Shown: piece after piece, positions 22,924 to 35,604 of the stretch | How positions within the stretch are numbered: position 1 is the stretch's first letter | How the letters are laid out: each line of letters starts with the position of its first letter | Assembly (NCBI GenBank): GCA_036927565.1 | Contig: JAYESD010000007.1 | Span: 130,298,230 to 130,362,229, forward strand | From: Tuctoria greenei | Taxonomy: Eukaryota; Streptophyta; Magnoliopsida; Poales; Poaceae | DNA: 64,000 nt | Reading direction: 5' to 3' | Notes under the pieces: model-generated | What the model was told of the DNA's origin: nothing | What the model saw: only the letters and a program-made list of their open reading frames with translations | The model's database searches: none | Position numbers and translations under genes: made by a program

Positions 22924-23877
22924 TACAAACCAACCCCCCCTCCCCCCCCCCCAAAATGATTCTCGCCCTCAAGATTCGGCGTAGAAGGAAAGAGATAAGG
23001 AAATTATTTCTTGATATCATCTTCCAGCTCCCAAGTTGCTTCCGATTTTGCATAATGCTTCCATTGTACTTTGCACCATCGAATCACCTTGTTCCTTGTG
23101 AGTCTCTCCTTGGTTTCCAAGATTTTGACCGATTGCTCGACATAAGTCAAATCTGCTTCCAATTCCAATTCTTTCATCGACACTTGTTCGTCAGGTACCC
23201 TTAAGCACTTATTGAGCTGAGAAACGTGGAACACATCATGAACATCGGAAAGATGTGCTGGCATCTCTGACTTATATGCCACTTCTCCACGTTTGCCCAA
23301 AATCTTGAATGGTCCAATATAGAGAGGTGCCAACTTGCCTCTGACATTAAACCACTTATGACCTTGCATAGGCGATACTTTGAGATATACGAAGTCTCTC
23401 ACTTCAAAGCCTAAGTTTCTCCGCCTATTATCTGAGTAGCCTTTTTGCCTTGATTGAGCAGCCCTCAAATTCTCACGGATTGTCTGAACTTGCTTTTCAG
23501 CTTCTTGCAACACATCAGGTCCAAATATTTGGTTTGCTCCTGTCCCATTCCAAAACAAGGGTGTCCTACACTTCCTTCCATATAGTGTTTCATGTGGCGA
23601 CATCTTCAAGCTGGCTTGGTAAATGTTATTGTAGGAAAACTCAGCATACGACAAGCTCTTGTCCTAGCTGTTCCATGTTTCAAGGCACAAGCCCTCAACA
23701 TATCTTCCAATATTTTATTTGTCCTCTCAGTTTGTCCATTTGTTTGAGGGTGATATGCAGAGCTGAAATTTAACCTTGTACCCATAGCTTCACGCAGTTT
23801 CTGCCAGAACCTTGAGGTAAATTGAGAACCTTAGTTGGACACTATTTTCTCGAGTACTCCGTGTTGGCACACAATAT
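22924..23877 (-). pseudogene. pol: Antisense gypsy pol 3' end: integrase C-terminus and chromodomain (copy 1)
   Basis: A reversed, C-rich polypurine tract (about 22930-22955) is followed by a 216-codon frame (23654-23004). It encodes the integrase C-terminus (SYNNIYQASLKMSPHETLYG), the GPFKILGKRGEVAYK barrel and a chromodomain (NKVIRWCKVQWKHYAKSEATWELED). This identifies a chromovirus, Tekay/Del-like. Upstream integrase sequence to 23877 is frameshifted. At 23877 the sequence leaves homology with copy 2. Confidence 0.82.
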
Positions 23878-25030
23878 ACTCCGTTCGCGAATCAAAAATT
23901 TCCATAACTGCTCAAGACTCTTCTATATGCAGATAGAACCAATCTTAAGACTTCCAAACACCTTAGGAATGTATCCCACATTCCTAAAACAAATCAAATT
24001 CGTGACCCACATGAGATCCTATCATAACCAACTCGATACTTTCCATACCAGGTCATAACCGACTCTGCCACAGCCGAAGTCATCAACCAATACAATCTGA
24101 TCCTTCCAACCAGATCTTTCCTTCCTTAGTCCATCTTTGGAACCATGTTTCCACGTCATGCACCACATGCATACGTGCGAACACCTTCCTTTGACGTCCA
24201 GTAACCTTCATATACACTGCCCTTGGTTCAATCATCTTGCGCGACCTCCTGACCCGCTCAACAAAAATTCCTCCTGAATTTGGTTGTTGGAACCTCATCT
24301 CCTCCCTGAGACTAGTCCAAAGGATCCCGTCACCAGCCATAACTTGAACTCAAGCAACACCTGCACATGAACAAACAACCAATTCGTACGAGCCCAAGTC
24401 CGCGACTTGACTCAAGTTAGTTTCGAACACAACACCTTATGTGAGCACCTCACATAAGCATGTTCCAAACCATAGCAAAATGATATCAGCCTTAACCACC
24501 AAAACACACTAAAAACATAGTAAAAGAATACTAAGAAAACTTTCCAATAATGTAAAGCAAGTTCGAAACATTTCACAACAAAAGCAGGAAAATTGCAAAC
24601 TAGCTCCAGGCCTTGCCAAAGCTAACCGGAGCTTGAGCCGGAGCTTACCAAAGCTAGCAGGACCTAGCACCGGAGCTTACCAATGCTAGTTGTACCTAGC
24701 GTCGGAGCTAACTAAAACTAGTCGGAACTAGTCAACCCAAAAGTCAGAGCTAGAAAAATGTATCGAAGCTAACATCATATCGGATCTTAAAAAAGACATG
24801 CCGGAGCTATCAAAGACATGCCAGAGCTAATGACAAAGCTCACAGAAGCTACCCAAAAACATGTTGAACCTTGAAAAAGAAAGTCGGATCTATTGTCGGA
24901 CCTTGTAGAAGCTCGGAGCTAGAGTTGGACCTTGCTAAAAAGGTGTTTTAGTAGAACTTCAGAACTTTTATCATCAAAGCCAATGTATTCAGTACAAACA
25001 AATGTATTCAGCACACATAGGTCTCACACA
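23878..25030. mobile_element. Unclassified insert replacing part of integrase
   Basis: Compared with copy 2, about 210 bp (33273-33490) is replaced by 1.15 kb of unrelated DNA. A minus-strand frame (24340-24083, 85 codons) has no family I recognise. Between 24600 and 24930 lies an array of CGGAGCT-type words (CCGGAGCTT, TCGGAGCTA, CCAGAGCTA and similar). It is perhaps an LTR fragment of another element. No target duplication is visible. Confidence 0.5.
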
Positions 25031-26626
25031 CAAATCACACAAGGTGACATATTCAGCTATGTCCTTTTCATGCTATCCCACTAATAACATGTCTTTAAAT
25101 CCTTTTACATCTTTGTACAGTCGGGATGAATTGAGTAAGGTGAGTCATGTGCCTCCTTTAAAATCAATTTGCCGATTCACTTTACATTAGGAACAACAAT
25201 CCTCTTCCCAAGCCATAGGGTACCATGTTTGTCCTCATCAAATCCGAATTATCTCCCCTCTTGGTTCCTTTCTTTGATTTCTTGAATTTCCCCATCCTTG
25301 GTCTGACCTTCTCGAATTTCTTGCTCCAAGGTCGGATTTAACTCCATTTCTCCATCTCATTCACAAATCCAAGATTCAATCGTTCAAACTCCTTGCATAG
25401 CTCGGACGGCAATTCTCGAACCGTGAGTTGGTGGCTCACTCCTTTCTGACACAAAGCATCGACCACTACATTAACCTTCCTCGGGCGATAATTGATTCCC
25501 ACACCACAATCCTCGATGAGCTCTAACCATCTTCGTAGCCTCAAATTCAAGTTTCTCTGTGTGAATATGTACTTGAGACTCTTGTGATCCGTGTAAATAT
25601 CACACCTATGACCAAGAATGTAGTGTCTCCATATTATCAAAGCATGCACTACGGCTACAAGTTCGAGATCATGCGTGGGATAATTCTGCTCATGTTTCTT
25701 CAATTGCCTCGATGCATAGGCTACGACCTGACCTGCTTGCATAGCACACATCCAATTCCCTGTCAAGATGCGCCGCAATAGATATTGAAACTCTTGCTCA
25801 CATCCGACAAAAGCAAGACTGGCGCGGTGGTTAACCTCTTCTTTAACTCTTCAAAAACTGTTTTGACAAGCTTGAGTCTATTGGAATGTTTTTTTCTTCA
25901 TTAGCAACTCAGTCATGGGCTTCGCTATCCTGGAAAAGTCCTTGACGAATCGACGGTAATATCCAGTCGTTCTGAGGAAAGTTCAGATTTCCTTTACATT
26001 TTGCGGCGGTTCCCATTTCAACACATCCGTCACTTTTCCTGGGTCAACCGATACTCCTCTCCGGAGATGATATGTCCCAAAAATGATACTTCCCTTAACC
26101 AAAATTGGCACTTGCTGAATTTGACCTATAACTGTTCTCCCCTCAATTTCTGCAATGTGAGCCTTAAATGCTCCTTATGCTCCTCCTCGCTCCTATAGTA
26201 GATCATAATGCATTAATGAACACTATAAAGAATTTATCCAAGTATTCAATGAAGACTTTATTCATGAGTTACATAAAGTATGCAGGCACGTTTGTCAATC
26301 CAAATGACATAACGGTGTACTCATAGGACGCATACTGTGTTTGGAAAGCCGTTTGAGTATATTCGATGGTCTAATCTTCATTTGAAAATAGCCTGACCTC
26401 AAGTCAATCTTGCAGAAAACACATCCACCCTTCATTTGATCAAATAAATCCTAGATATGGGGTAATGCATACTTGTTCTTGATTGTCACCTCATTGAGAG
26501 ATCGGTAGTCCACACACATCCTTTGAGATCCATCCTTCTTATCCATGAAAAGCAATGGTGCTCCCCAAGGTGAAAAGCTTGGGCGAATGAAACCCTTTTT
26601 GTAGTTGCTCTTGAATTTGCTTCTTG
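25031..26626 (-). pseudogene. pol: Antisense gypsy pol: integrase N-terminus, RNase H, RT (copy 1)
   Basis: On the minus strand, RNase H is open from 25778 to 25338 (GQVVAYASRQLKKHEQNYPTHDLE, TDHKSLKYIFTQ). RT upstream (25790-26626) is recognisable but carries many frameshifts and stops. It stops abruptly inside the RT N-terminal part at the tandem-duplication junction, so gag and protease are absent from this copy. Confidence 0.82.
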
Positions 26627-26629
26627 AGC

Positions 26630-26749
26630 GTCAAAGTTTTAATAAATGCACCCAATCCAACCCGTCGACAAGGAATTATATGGAAGGGTAAATAAAATAG
26701 GATTCAAATTATTAAGCATGCATCAAACATCCTAGAAAAAGGTGCAAAA
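26630..26749 (-). repeat. Remnant of the first LTR, duplicated target flank
   Basis: It matches 1214-1333 almost throughout, ending GGTGCAAAA before the next LTR. It proves that the adjoining antisense LTRs are copies of one insertion. Confidence 0.8.
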
Positions 26750-29509
26750 TGTGACACCCGGTTCTGAAAATGAACCAAGTGCGATGCATATGTGTGACCA
26801 AAATGTTCAACACACATACACAAGTGCATCACAAATAATATAAAGAAAATTACCACAACAAAAATTAATTACGAAGGTACTTTTATTAAAATATTCAAAT
26901 AATTTTCAAATTAAAACTCTAGTGACCATTATTAATAAGTCTGGAACTAATGCAGCAGAAATAATCTAAACTGATCAAACTAAGCATAGGGATATAGCGC
27001 GGCTCGAAGCAACACCACAAGCAAGTCAAGAGCAGCACACAGCCTAGTACTCCGCATTAGCCTAAGAGTACTCCCAAACATCACTTGAAACTATTGGTGG
27101 GGGAATTGCAAGAGTGAGCACATGTCATACTCAGCAAGTGTGGAAAATAATGACATGTAGCTTAAACAAGGAATTGACAATAAATAATGGTTATTTGCTG
27201 AAAAGTATATTTAAAACATATAAAAAGCATACTAGGATGTCTACGTGAATTTAATCTCATCATATCCCAAATAATTAACATAATAAAAATCCATTATCTA
27301 TTAATCATCCATATGCTATTCTCTTACCATCCTCATTAACCATGTCCATTTATCAGCATCCAATCCATAATCATAACCAAAACCATAATCATGACCATCC
27401 CAAATCCTAAGTTCCCTTCTAATCATGTAGGTCATCCAGGTGCTCTAAACTGGGAGCATGACTATCATGATAGTTTTCAACACTCTACAGAGGTTGAGCC
27501 ACTTTACCCACAAGTTCGTGATTTCGTCACCCGTCGGTGACTAAAGAAACCCCCCTTAACTTAGGTGTATGGCCAAGAGATCACAAAATAGCCTATACAA
27601 AGGGACTACCAGCATATTCAGACCCACTAAGGTTTCATCTGTGATGATGCCTCCAACTGAGCACATCCAACTAAGGGCCCCCTCTTGTCCCGTTTGGATC
27701 CCAGGGGAGTCTCGCAACTATTGCACACCCAACCAACTCCCATTCCCCGCTCCCCCAAATGATCCGACCAATGCTGGTAATACACCTAATTAATTGGTTA
27801 AGTCGCACCCATACTTGGCCTTGTGGTGGCACTATATTCCTGGCTTATTCTCGCATGAACCGGTCCTTAGATCCAAGGCAAGCAAACCACCATATCATCC
27901 AACCCAATCCACAAACCATGCTTGCTTAGATTTACCAAGTCCCATAGTACAAATTAGTCATGTTCATCAATTCATACCACCCATAAATTCATTAATCAAG
28001 TCATTTGGATATTTTCCCATTCTGATTAATTAGAGCGAAGCAAAAAGGTAAAATACCCTTCTCGAATCTCTACAATGTATTCCAAGCGACAGGGATGGTC
28101 AAACAAGTCTAGTAAACACCTATAAATGGGTTTCCCATCACATTGACACAAGCATGCACATTTGCAAACAAAAACATTTAAAAACAGGATCAAAATAATC
28201 AAGGACACTTGCCTTTTCTTGAGACTGATTAGTGTCGAAAGCATCAATGTATTGGTGTTTGAGATCCTCGACAGCACCCTTTAGAGCAAAACCTTCTATT
28301 CTGTGCAACAAACGTACAAAACAAACATTACAATCAATAAATGCTCATATATTACTCAATATGTCATGACATGCATGAATAATGCAATAATGAGGTGAAA
28401 CTTGTTAATGAGTTGCTATTAATGTTTACTAACTAGTTACAATAGTTTATAACAAGATTGAACAAGTTTTGAATTGATTTGAGTCAATTTGGAATTAATT
28501 CAGCAATAACAGATTCAGATACCGGACTAGTCTGCCCTATACAGAAACTTCAATTTAGGGTTTTTCTGGACAGCAAGATCAGGGGTTGAATTCACTTAGA
28601 AACTTGGATGTAGAAGGTGTACCATGAGTTTAGAGATCCAAGGATCAATAATTGGTTGTGAAACTTGAATCTTGACGATTAGGGTTTGGTGACGAAGAGT
28701 TGATGGAGAATTGGTGATGAAGAATGTCGTTGTCGAGAAGTTGACAAAGATCACGCTTGTTTGATCCTCCCTCTTCATCTCCTCCTTCTCCTTGCTGCTG
28801 GATCTTCTCTTGATGGCGGCACATGAACTAGGGTTTGAGGTTTTCTCTCAACTTGACAAAGAGATGAAAAGTTGGAATGGTGGGGTGTTTATATAGAGGT
28901 GGAGGTGGTAGGATTTGATGGATTTTGAGTTCAAGGTGGTGGAGGCCGTGTAGGGGTCCCACATGGGCTCCACAGGTGTTGGGCACGATGTTCTTGGGCA
29001 CATTAAGGTAAATAACCAATAACAAGTCGTGGAGGAAAAGATTGAATCAGAGTCAAGTGCACTGGACAAGTCCGCTCAGGGTCAGACTAGTCCATTGGAA
29101 GTCAGAAAGTTGAACAGATAAGTCTGGTGTCAGGCCGAACAAGTCCATTTGGAGTTATTCCAAAGTTACAGAAAGTGGAATGGACCAGTCCGGGGTATGA
29201 CTTTGGAAAACATCAGAAACATTTTTGGACTAGTCCGTAGCATTAATGGAAATGTTCAGAAACACAACACAGAGCAAAACTGAACTAGTCTGGGGTCCAA
29301 ACAGGACATGTCCGCCCTACCCAGGGAGAACAAGAGAGAATTAGACAGACTAGTTTGGGGTACAAATCCGGACAAGTCCGCACAACAACAGGTTTTTATT
29401 TGCTTGCATGATTATAATTTATTTTAAACTTATTCCTTTTGTGTTTCTTAATGCTAAACATGTATAAGAATGTATGCAATGCATGATTTACAAAAATTAG
29501 GGTGTTACA
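26750..29509 (-). repeat. Antisense gypsy 3' LTR (copy 2), complete
   Basis: It starts TGTGACACCCGG and ends GGGTGTTACA; 2760 bp. It is the 3' LTR of the antisense element whose internal part is split over 32320-33845 and 42943-45964. TATATAAA reversed lies at 28888-28895, CTAGGGTTT at 28828-28836 (59 bp), and palindromes at about 28524 and 29060-29395. Confidence 0.88.
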
Positions 29510-29510
29510 A
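29506..29510. repeat. Target site duplication TACAA, left side (copy 2)
   Basis: It pairs with 32320-32324. Confidence 0.82.
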
Positions 29511-32319
29511 TGTAACGCCCTCATTTTCATCCATCCTGCATTGCATGCATTCAAGAGCATGTTTAACATTGAGGAACACAAACAGGAACAAATTTAAAAT
29601 GAATTAGAAGCAAAACAACAATTAAAAGTCTATAGAAGTACGGACTTGTCCAGTTTGTACCCCGGACTAGTCCGGTTTCCCCCTCTGATGCGCATTCAGA
29701 CTCGTCGGTCTTAGCAGCGGACTAGTCCGTTTTTCTCTCTATTCCATTCCGTACTGATCATTGATTGAGTGTGTACTAGTCTGATCCTTGGTCCCTTTTT
29801 TAAATAAATTGTCAAATCCTCGGACTTGTCCGATATATGTCGGACTTGTCCGTTTTTCTCTCTAGACAAGACTGGACTTGTCCGTACCTTCTACCGGATT
29901 TGTCCAAAATTGTTTCTGTTCCAAAATGGACTAGTCCGGTCCATTGTGCGAACTAGTCCGGCCTGTTGAGTTCCACTCGGTTTCTGTTATTTTCCTCACG
30001 ATTTGTTTTTGGGTAACCGCCTTATTTGGGCCCAAGGACGTCGTGTTTAACCTCTTTGGAGCCCATGTGGGATCCCTACACGGCCTCCACCACCTTGAAC
30101 ACGAATTCCATCAAACCCTAGCCTCCATCCCTATATAAACAACCCAACACCCCACCCTTTAACCTAATTGCCACAATTGAAAGAACACCAAACCCTAGTT
30201 CGTAGATAGCCGCCGCCAAGGAGGGAGAAGGAGATCCCAAGCAAGAAGAAGAAGAGGAGGAAACGAAAGAGGATCAAGTAATCAATATCTTCATCGACTT
30301 TGCGTTCTTCATCGGCAATTCACCTTCAACTCTTCATCATCCACCCTAGATCGTCAAGATTCAAGTTTCTTCTTCAATTCTTGATTCTTTGGAGCTCTAA
30401 ACACGTGGTATACCCTCTACATCCAAGTTTCTAAGTCAATTGAAACCCAATTCTCTCAGATCAAGAAAACCCTGTAAACCCTATTTTGCTAGTTTTGTCC
30501 AGGGCGGACTAGTCTTGCCCCTGCAGTCCGGCCTCTGAATCTGAATTGAGATGAATTAATTCCAAATTGACTCAAATCAATTCCAAACATGTTCAAACTT
30601 GTTAGAAACCTCCGTAACTAGTTAGTAAACATTAATAGTAACTCATTAACAATTTTTACCTCACAATTGCATTAATCATGCATATCATGTCAAATTGAGT
30701 AATATATGTGCACTTATTGATGGTAATTCTTGTCTTGTATGTTCGTTGCGCGGTTTAGACGGATTTGCGATAGAGGGTGTTGTTTTCAGCACCAGGAGTT
30801 TGAAGACTTTGACCCAAACCAAGCCCAAGAGTAAGGCAAGTGTCCTTGAACATATTGATCCTGTTTCTAAAAATAAATGTTTTGTTAGCAAAACTGCATG
30901 CTTATGTCAATTTGTTGGGAAATCCTATGATAGGAAGTTTACTAGCTTTGTTTAAACATCCTTGTCACCTTGAATACATGGTAGAGAGTTGGAAGGGCTT
31001 TTTACCTTTGCTTCGCTTAATTAATTGGGATGGGAAAACATCTATGCTATTTAATTATGCATTAATGAGATTATGGTTAATATGAACAAGATAATATGAT
31101 ATGGTAATGGGTGATTTAAGAAAGCCTAGTATGTGGATGGGTTGCAAGACATGGTGGTTGCTTGCTTTAGATCTAAGGATCGGTTCATGCGAGAATATGC
31201 CAGAACAACAGTGCCACCACGAGGCCAAGTATGGGTGGGGCGTAGCTGATTAATTAGGGTATTGCTATTTTTTCATGGATCATTTGGCGCACCGGGGAAG
31301 GTAGTTGGATTGGGTTTGGATATGGTTGGCGGGACTCCTTGGGATCCGAGTGGCACAACAGGGGGCCCTTTGTTGAAGATGTGCTCAGTTGGAGACATCG
31401 CCACCGGTGAAACCTCAGTGGGTCTGTACATGCTAGTAGTGCCTTTGTAAAGGCTATTTTGTGATCTTTTGGCCATACACCTATGGTAGTGTTTTGGCAT
31501 AATAGAGGTTTCCTTTAGTCACGGACGGGTGATGAAATCACAGTCACGTGGGTAAAGCGGTACAAACTCTACAGAGTATTAAAACTATCATGATAGCCGT
31601 GCTCCCGGTTAAGAGCACCTGGATGACCTACATGATTAGAGGGAAATAGGGATTTGGGATGGTTGGTAATATGGTTTGGTACTAGTTATGGGATATTATT
31701 ATGGTATTATGGTATGGCAATGGATATGGTTAATGGTAGTGAGAAATCTGGAATATGGATGATGGTGATGAAATATGGACTGGTATTATGATAACTACAT
31801 GGTCTATGATGGGTTACTTCACATACATATAATATATTGCTTTTCAAATGTTTTAATGTACTTTTCAGTGCTTAGACATTATTATTATCGTCGTTTGTAT
31901 TAGCTACATGTCATACTTTCCACACTTGTTGAGTACGACATGTACTCACCCTTGCAATTCCCCCACCAACAGTCGCAGGTCAGATTTGGGAGCATAACGA
32001 AGATAATGTAGAGTTCTAGGCCGTGTCTACCGTCAGCTTTGTCTGTGGTGTCGTTTGGAGATGCACCATATGTCCCTTTTGCTTAGTTTTGCTTAGTTGC
32101 TTAATTAGTTTATTTCCACTGCATTAGTTCAAACTTGTCATTAATATCTATTAGAGCTTGTATTCGAGGATATTATGAATTGTATAATAAAAGTGGATAA
32201 TTAATTTTGTCTTGTGCTAATTTTCTGTATATCGTTTGTGATGCACTTGTGTATGTGTGTTGAACATCCTTGGCACACATATACTGCACTTGGTTCATTT
32301 TCTGGAACCAGGTGTCACA
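29511..32319 (+). repeat. Solo gypsy LTR at the LTR/polypurine junction (copy 2)
   Basis: It runs from TGTAACGCCC to GGTGTCACA; 2809 bp. It is flanked by TACAA and lies exactly between the antisense LTR and its polypurine tract. Palindromes lie at about 29640-29960, TATATAAA at 30132 and AAACCCTAG at 30190 (58 bp). The palindrome ACTATCATGATAG is at 31584-31596 and the hairpin GTGCTC/GAGCAC at 31599-31618. With 26750-29509 it forms a head-to-head inverted repeat with arms of about 2.8 kb. Confidence 0.88.
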
Positions 32320-33845
32320 TACAAACCTACCCCATCCTTAAAATGAATCTCGCTCTCGAGATTTGACGTAGAAGGAAAGAGATCAGGAAATTCTTTCTTG
32401 AGATCATCTTTCAGCTCTCAAGTTGCTTCCGATTTTGCATGATGCTTCCATTGTACTTTGCACTATCGAATCACCTTGTTCCTTGTGATTCACTCATTGG
32501 TTTCCAAGATTTTGACCGGTTGCTCGACATAAGTCAAATCTGCTTCCAATTCTAATTCTTCCATTGGCACTTGTTCTTCAGGTACCCTTAAGCACTTCTT
32601 GAGCTGAGAAACGTGGAACACATCATGAACATTGAAAAGATGTGCTGGCATCGCCAACTTATATGCCACTTGTCCACGTTTGCCCAAAATCTTGAATGGT
32701 CCAATATAGCGAGGTGCCAACTTTCCCCTGACATTAAACCGCTTATGACCTCAGATAGGTGATACTTTGAGATATACGAAGTCTCCCACTTCAAAGCCTA
32801 AGATTCTTCGCCTATTATCCACATAGCCTTTTTGCCTTGATTGAGCAGCCATCAAATTCTCGCGGATTGTCTGAACTTGCTTTTCAGCTTCTTGCAACAC
32901 ATCAGGTCCAAATATTTGGTTTCCTTCTGTCTCATTCCAAAACAAGGGTGTCCTACACTTCCTTCCATATAGTGCTTCATATGTCGACATCTTCAAGCTG
33001 GCTTGGTAAATGTTATTGTAGGAAAACTCAGCATACGGCAAGCTCTTGTCCCAGCTGTTCCATGTTTCAAGGCACAAGCCCTCAACATATCTTCCAATAT
33101 TTTATTTGTCCCCTCAGTTTGTCCATTCGTTTGAGGGTGATATGCAGAGCTGAAATTTAACCTTGTACCCATAGCTTCATGCAATTTCTACCAGAACCTT
33201 GAGGTAAATTGAGAACCTCAGTTGGACACTATTTTCTCGGGTACTTCGTGTTAGCACACAATATACTACATATACAATTCAGCTAGCTTCGCGGGTGTAT
33301 GTGGTCTTGACAGGAATGAAATGAGCTTATTTGGTCAAATGATCCACAATAACCCATATCGAGTCATAGTTGGACTGGGTTCGAGGTAATCCAACCATGC
33401 AGTCCATTGCGATTTCTTCCCACTTCCATTCCGGAATCTTCAATGGCTGTAATAATCCAGCTCACCTTTGATGTTCAGCCTTCACTTGTTGGCACACATC
33501 ACACAAGGTGACATATTCAGCTATGTCCTTTTCATGTTATCCCACTAATAACATGTCTTTAAATTCTTGTAAATATTTGTACAGCCGGGATGAATTGAGT
33601 AAGGTGAGTCATGTGCCTCCTACAATATTGTTTTGCTGATACACTTTACATTAGACACAACAATCCTCTTCCCAAGCCATAGGGTACCATGTTCATCCTC
33701 ATCAAATCTGAATTCTCTCCCCTCTTGGGTCCTTACTTTGATTTCTTGAATTTCCTCAACCTTGGTCTGACCTTCTCAAATTTCTTGCTACAAGGTCGGA
33801 TTTAACTCCATTATCTCCAACTCATTCACAAATCCAAGATTCAAC
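32320..33845 (-). pseudogene. pol: Antisense gypsy pol 3' part: integrase and chromodomain (copy 2)
   Basis: A reversed polypurine tract (about 32325-32345) is followed on the minus strand by chromodomain and barrel segments (32720-32490, FHVSQLKKCLRVPEEQV). Next come the integrase C-terminus (33077-32751) and catalytic part with SSAYHPQTNGQTEGTN (33184-32993), in which the family's ER pair has become EG. Several frames are broken. It is cut at 33845 by the 33846-42942 insertion and continues at 42948. Confidence 0.85.
33841..33845. repeat. Target site duplication TCAAC, left side
   Basis: It pairs with 42943-42947. Joining the flanks gives the continuous pol sequence seen in copy 1 near 25374. 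Confidence 0.88.
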
Positions 33846-35333
33846 TGTGCTGCCCGGTTCCGAAAAATGAACCAAGCTAACGCATATGTGTGCCCAGGAT
33901 GTTCACCACACATACAGGAGTGCAATCACAAATGATATACAGATAATTACCACAGAACAAGATTAACCAAATTTTATTACACAAACCATATTATCCTCGA
34001 ATACAACCTCTAATGAATACTAATGACAAGTTCAACTAATGCAGCGGAAATAAACTAATTAAGCAACTAAGCAAACTAAGCATACGGGATAGCACAGCTC
34101 CGATAACACCACAGGCAAAGCTGACGGTAGACACGGCCTAGAACTCTGCATTATTGTCATTAAACTACCAATTCTGACCTGCAACTGTTGGGGGGGGGGG
34201 GAATTGCAAGAGTGAGTACATGTCGTACTTAGCAAGTGTGGAAAGTATGACATGTGGCTTATTCAAATGTCGACAATAATAATGGCAAAGTACTGAAAAG
34301 TACATAAAACATTTGAAAAGCAATATATTACATGTACGTGAAATAAACCCATCATAATCATAAGGAATACCATAATACTAGTCCATAATTCACCATCCTC
34401 ATCCATAATTCCAGATTTCACCATTCGCCAATAACCATATTCAATACCAGAAATTAATCCATAACCATAATACCAAACATAACCATCCCAAATACCATCC
34501 CAATACCAAGTACCCTCTAATCATGGAAGTTGTCCAGGTGCTCATAACCGGGAGCACGGCTATCATGATAGTTTTATTAGACTCTGCAGAGTTTAATAAA
34601 ACTATCATGATAGCCATGCTCCCCGTTATGAGCACCTGGACAACACCCATGATTAGAGGGTACTTGGTATTGGGATGGTATTTGGGATGGTTATGGTTGG
34701 TATTATGGTTATGGATTAATTTCTGGTATTGAATATGGTTATTGGCGAATGGTGAAATCTGGAATTATGGATGAGGATGGTGAATTATGGAATGGTATTA
34801 TGATATTACTTATGATTATGATGGGTTTATTTCACATACATGTAATATATTGCTTTTCAAATATTTTTATGTACTTTTCAGCACTTTGCCATGATTATTG
34901 TCGTCATTTGAATCAGCCACATGTCATACTTTCCACACTTGCTGAGTACGACATGTACTCACTCTTGCAATTCCCCCCCCCCCCCAACAGTTGCAGGTCA
35001 AGATTGGGAGTTTAATGGCGATAATGCGGAGTTCTAGGCCGTGTCTATCGTCAGCTTTGCCTGTGGTGTTATTGGAGCTGTGATATCCCTTATGCTTAGT
35101 TTGCTTAGTTGCTTAATTAGTTTATTTCCGCTGCATTAGTTGAACTTGTCATTAATATTAATTAGAGCTTGTATTTGAGGATAATATGGTTTGTGTAATA
35201 AAATTTGGTTAATTAATATTGTTCTGTGGTAATTTCTGTATACTCTTTTGTGATTGCACTCGTGTCTGTGTGTTGAACAGCTTGGGCACACATATGCGTT
35301 AGCTTGGTTCATTTTTCGGAACCGGGCGTCACA
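33846..35333. repeat. Palindromic 5' LTR: inverted repeat of the U5 half
   Basis: The left arm 33846-34586 (741 bp) is the reverse complement of the right arm 34587-35333 (747 bp). The centre lies in CTCTGCAGAG (34582-34591), a palindrome already present in the complete 3' LTR at 42198-42207. The first roughly 2 kb of the LTR, with palindrome array and TATA box, is absent here. A G/C homopolymer (near 34190 and 34975) appears in both arms. Confidence 0.88.
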
Positions 35334-35336
35334 GAT

Positions 35337-35348
35337 TGGTATCAGAGC
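35337..35348 (+). promoter_or_regulatory. Primer binding site of gypsy 3
   Basis: TGGTATCAGAGC, three bases after the LTR end GTCACA. Confidence 0.9.
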
Positions 35349-35604
35349 CACAGGTTGACCGTAGGATGCAGCCTAGATAGAATGGACACTTTAGAGCACA
35401 TAGGAGCACTTAGGAATTGATGAGTTTTTGCTTGGGGTGCTGTTTGCTATATATATTGTTTGCTTGTGTGCTTAATAGAGGATTTTGGGATGCCTTAGCA
35501 TTGCCATGTCCACCTAGGCTAGTGTAGCTAGCTGTTTAGTTTCATATCCCTTGATGCATATAGTTGGGGACGTTCTCTAATTGTTACCTATTGCTTTTCT
35601 TCAG

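Larger units (their letters stand above)
1211..26629. repeat. Tandem duplication, copy 1
   Basis: This copy shares with 26627-44199, in order: the end of the 58-1333 LTR, an antisense gypsy LTR, a forward solo LTR with the same TACAA target duplication, and antisense pol. It ends inside the RT-coding region, at the point matching 44199. Later insertions (2324-18684, 23878-25030) enlarge it. The two copies are clearly diverged (about nine bases in ten match in the stretches I compared), so the duplication is not recent. Confidence 0.75.

Noticed and set aside
23878..25030. 24083-24340 minus ORF as a host gene
   Set aside because: 85 codons, no recognised domain, and it sits in an insert with transposon-like repeats; evidence is too thin.
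34523..34732. Small ORFs within the LTR palindrome
   Set aside because: The same short frames appear on both strands because the DNA is an inverted repeat; they are LTR sequence without coding signs.
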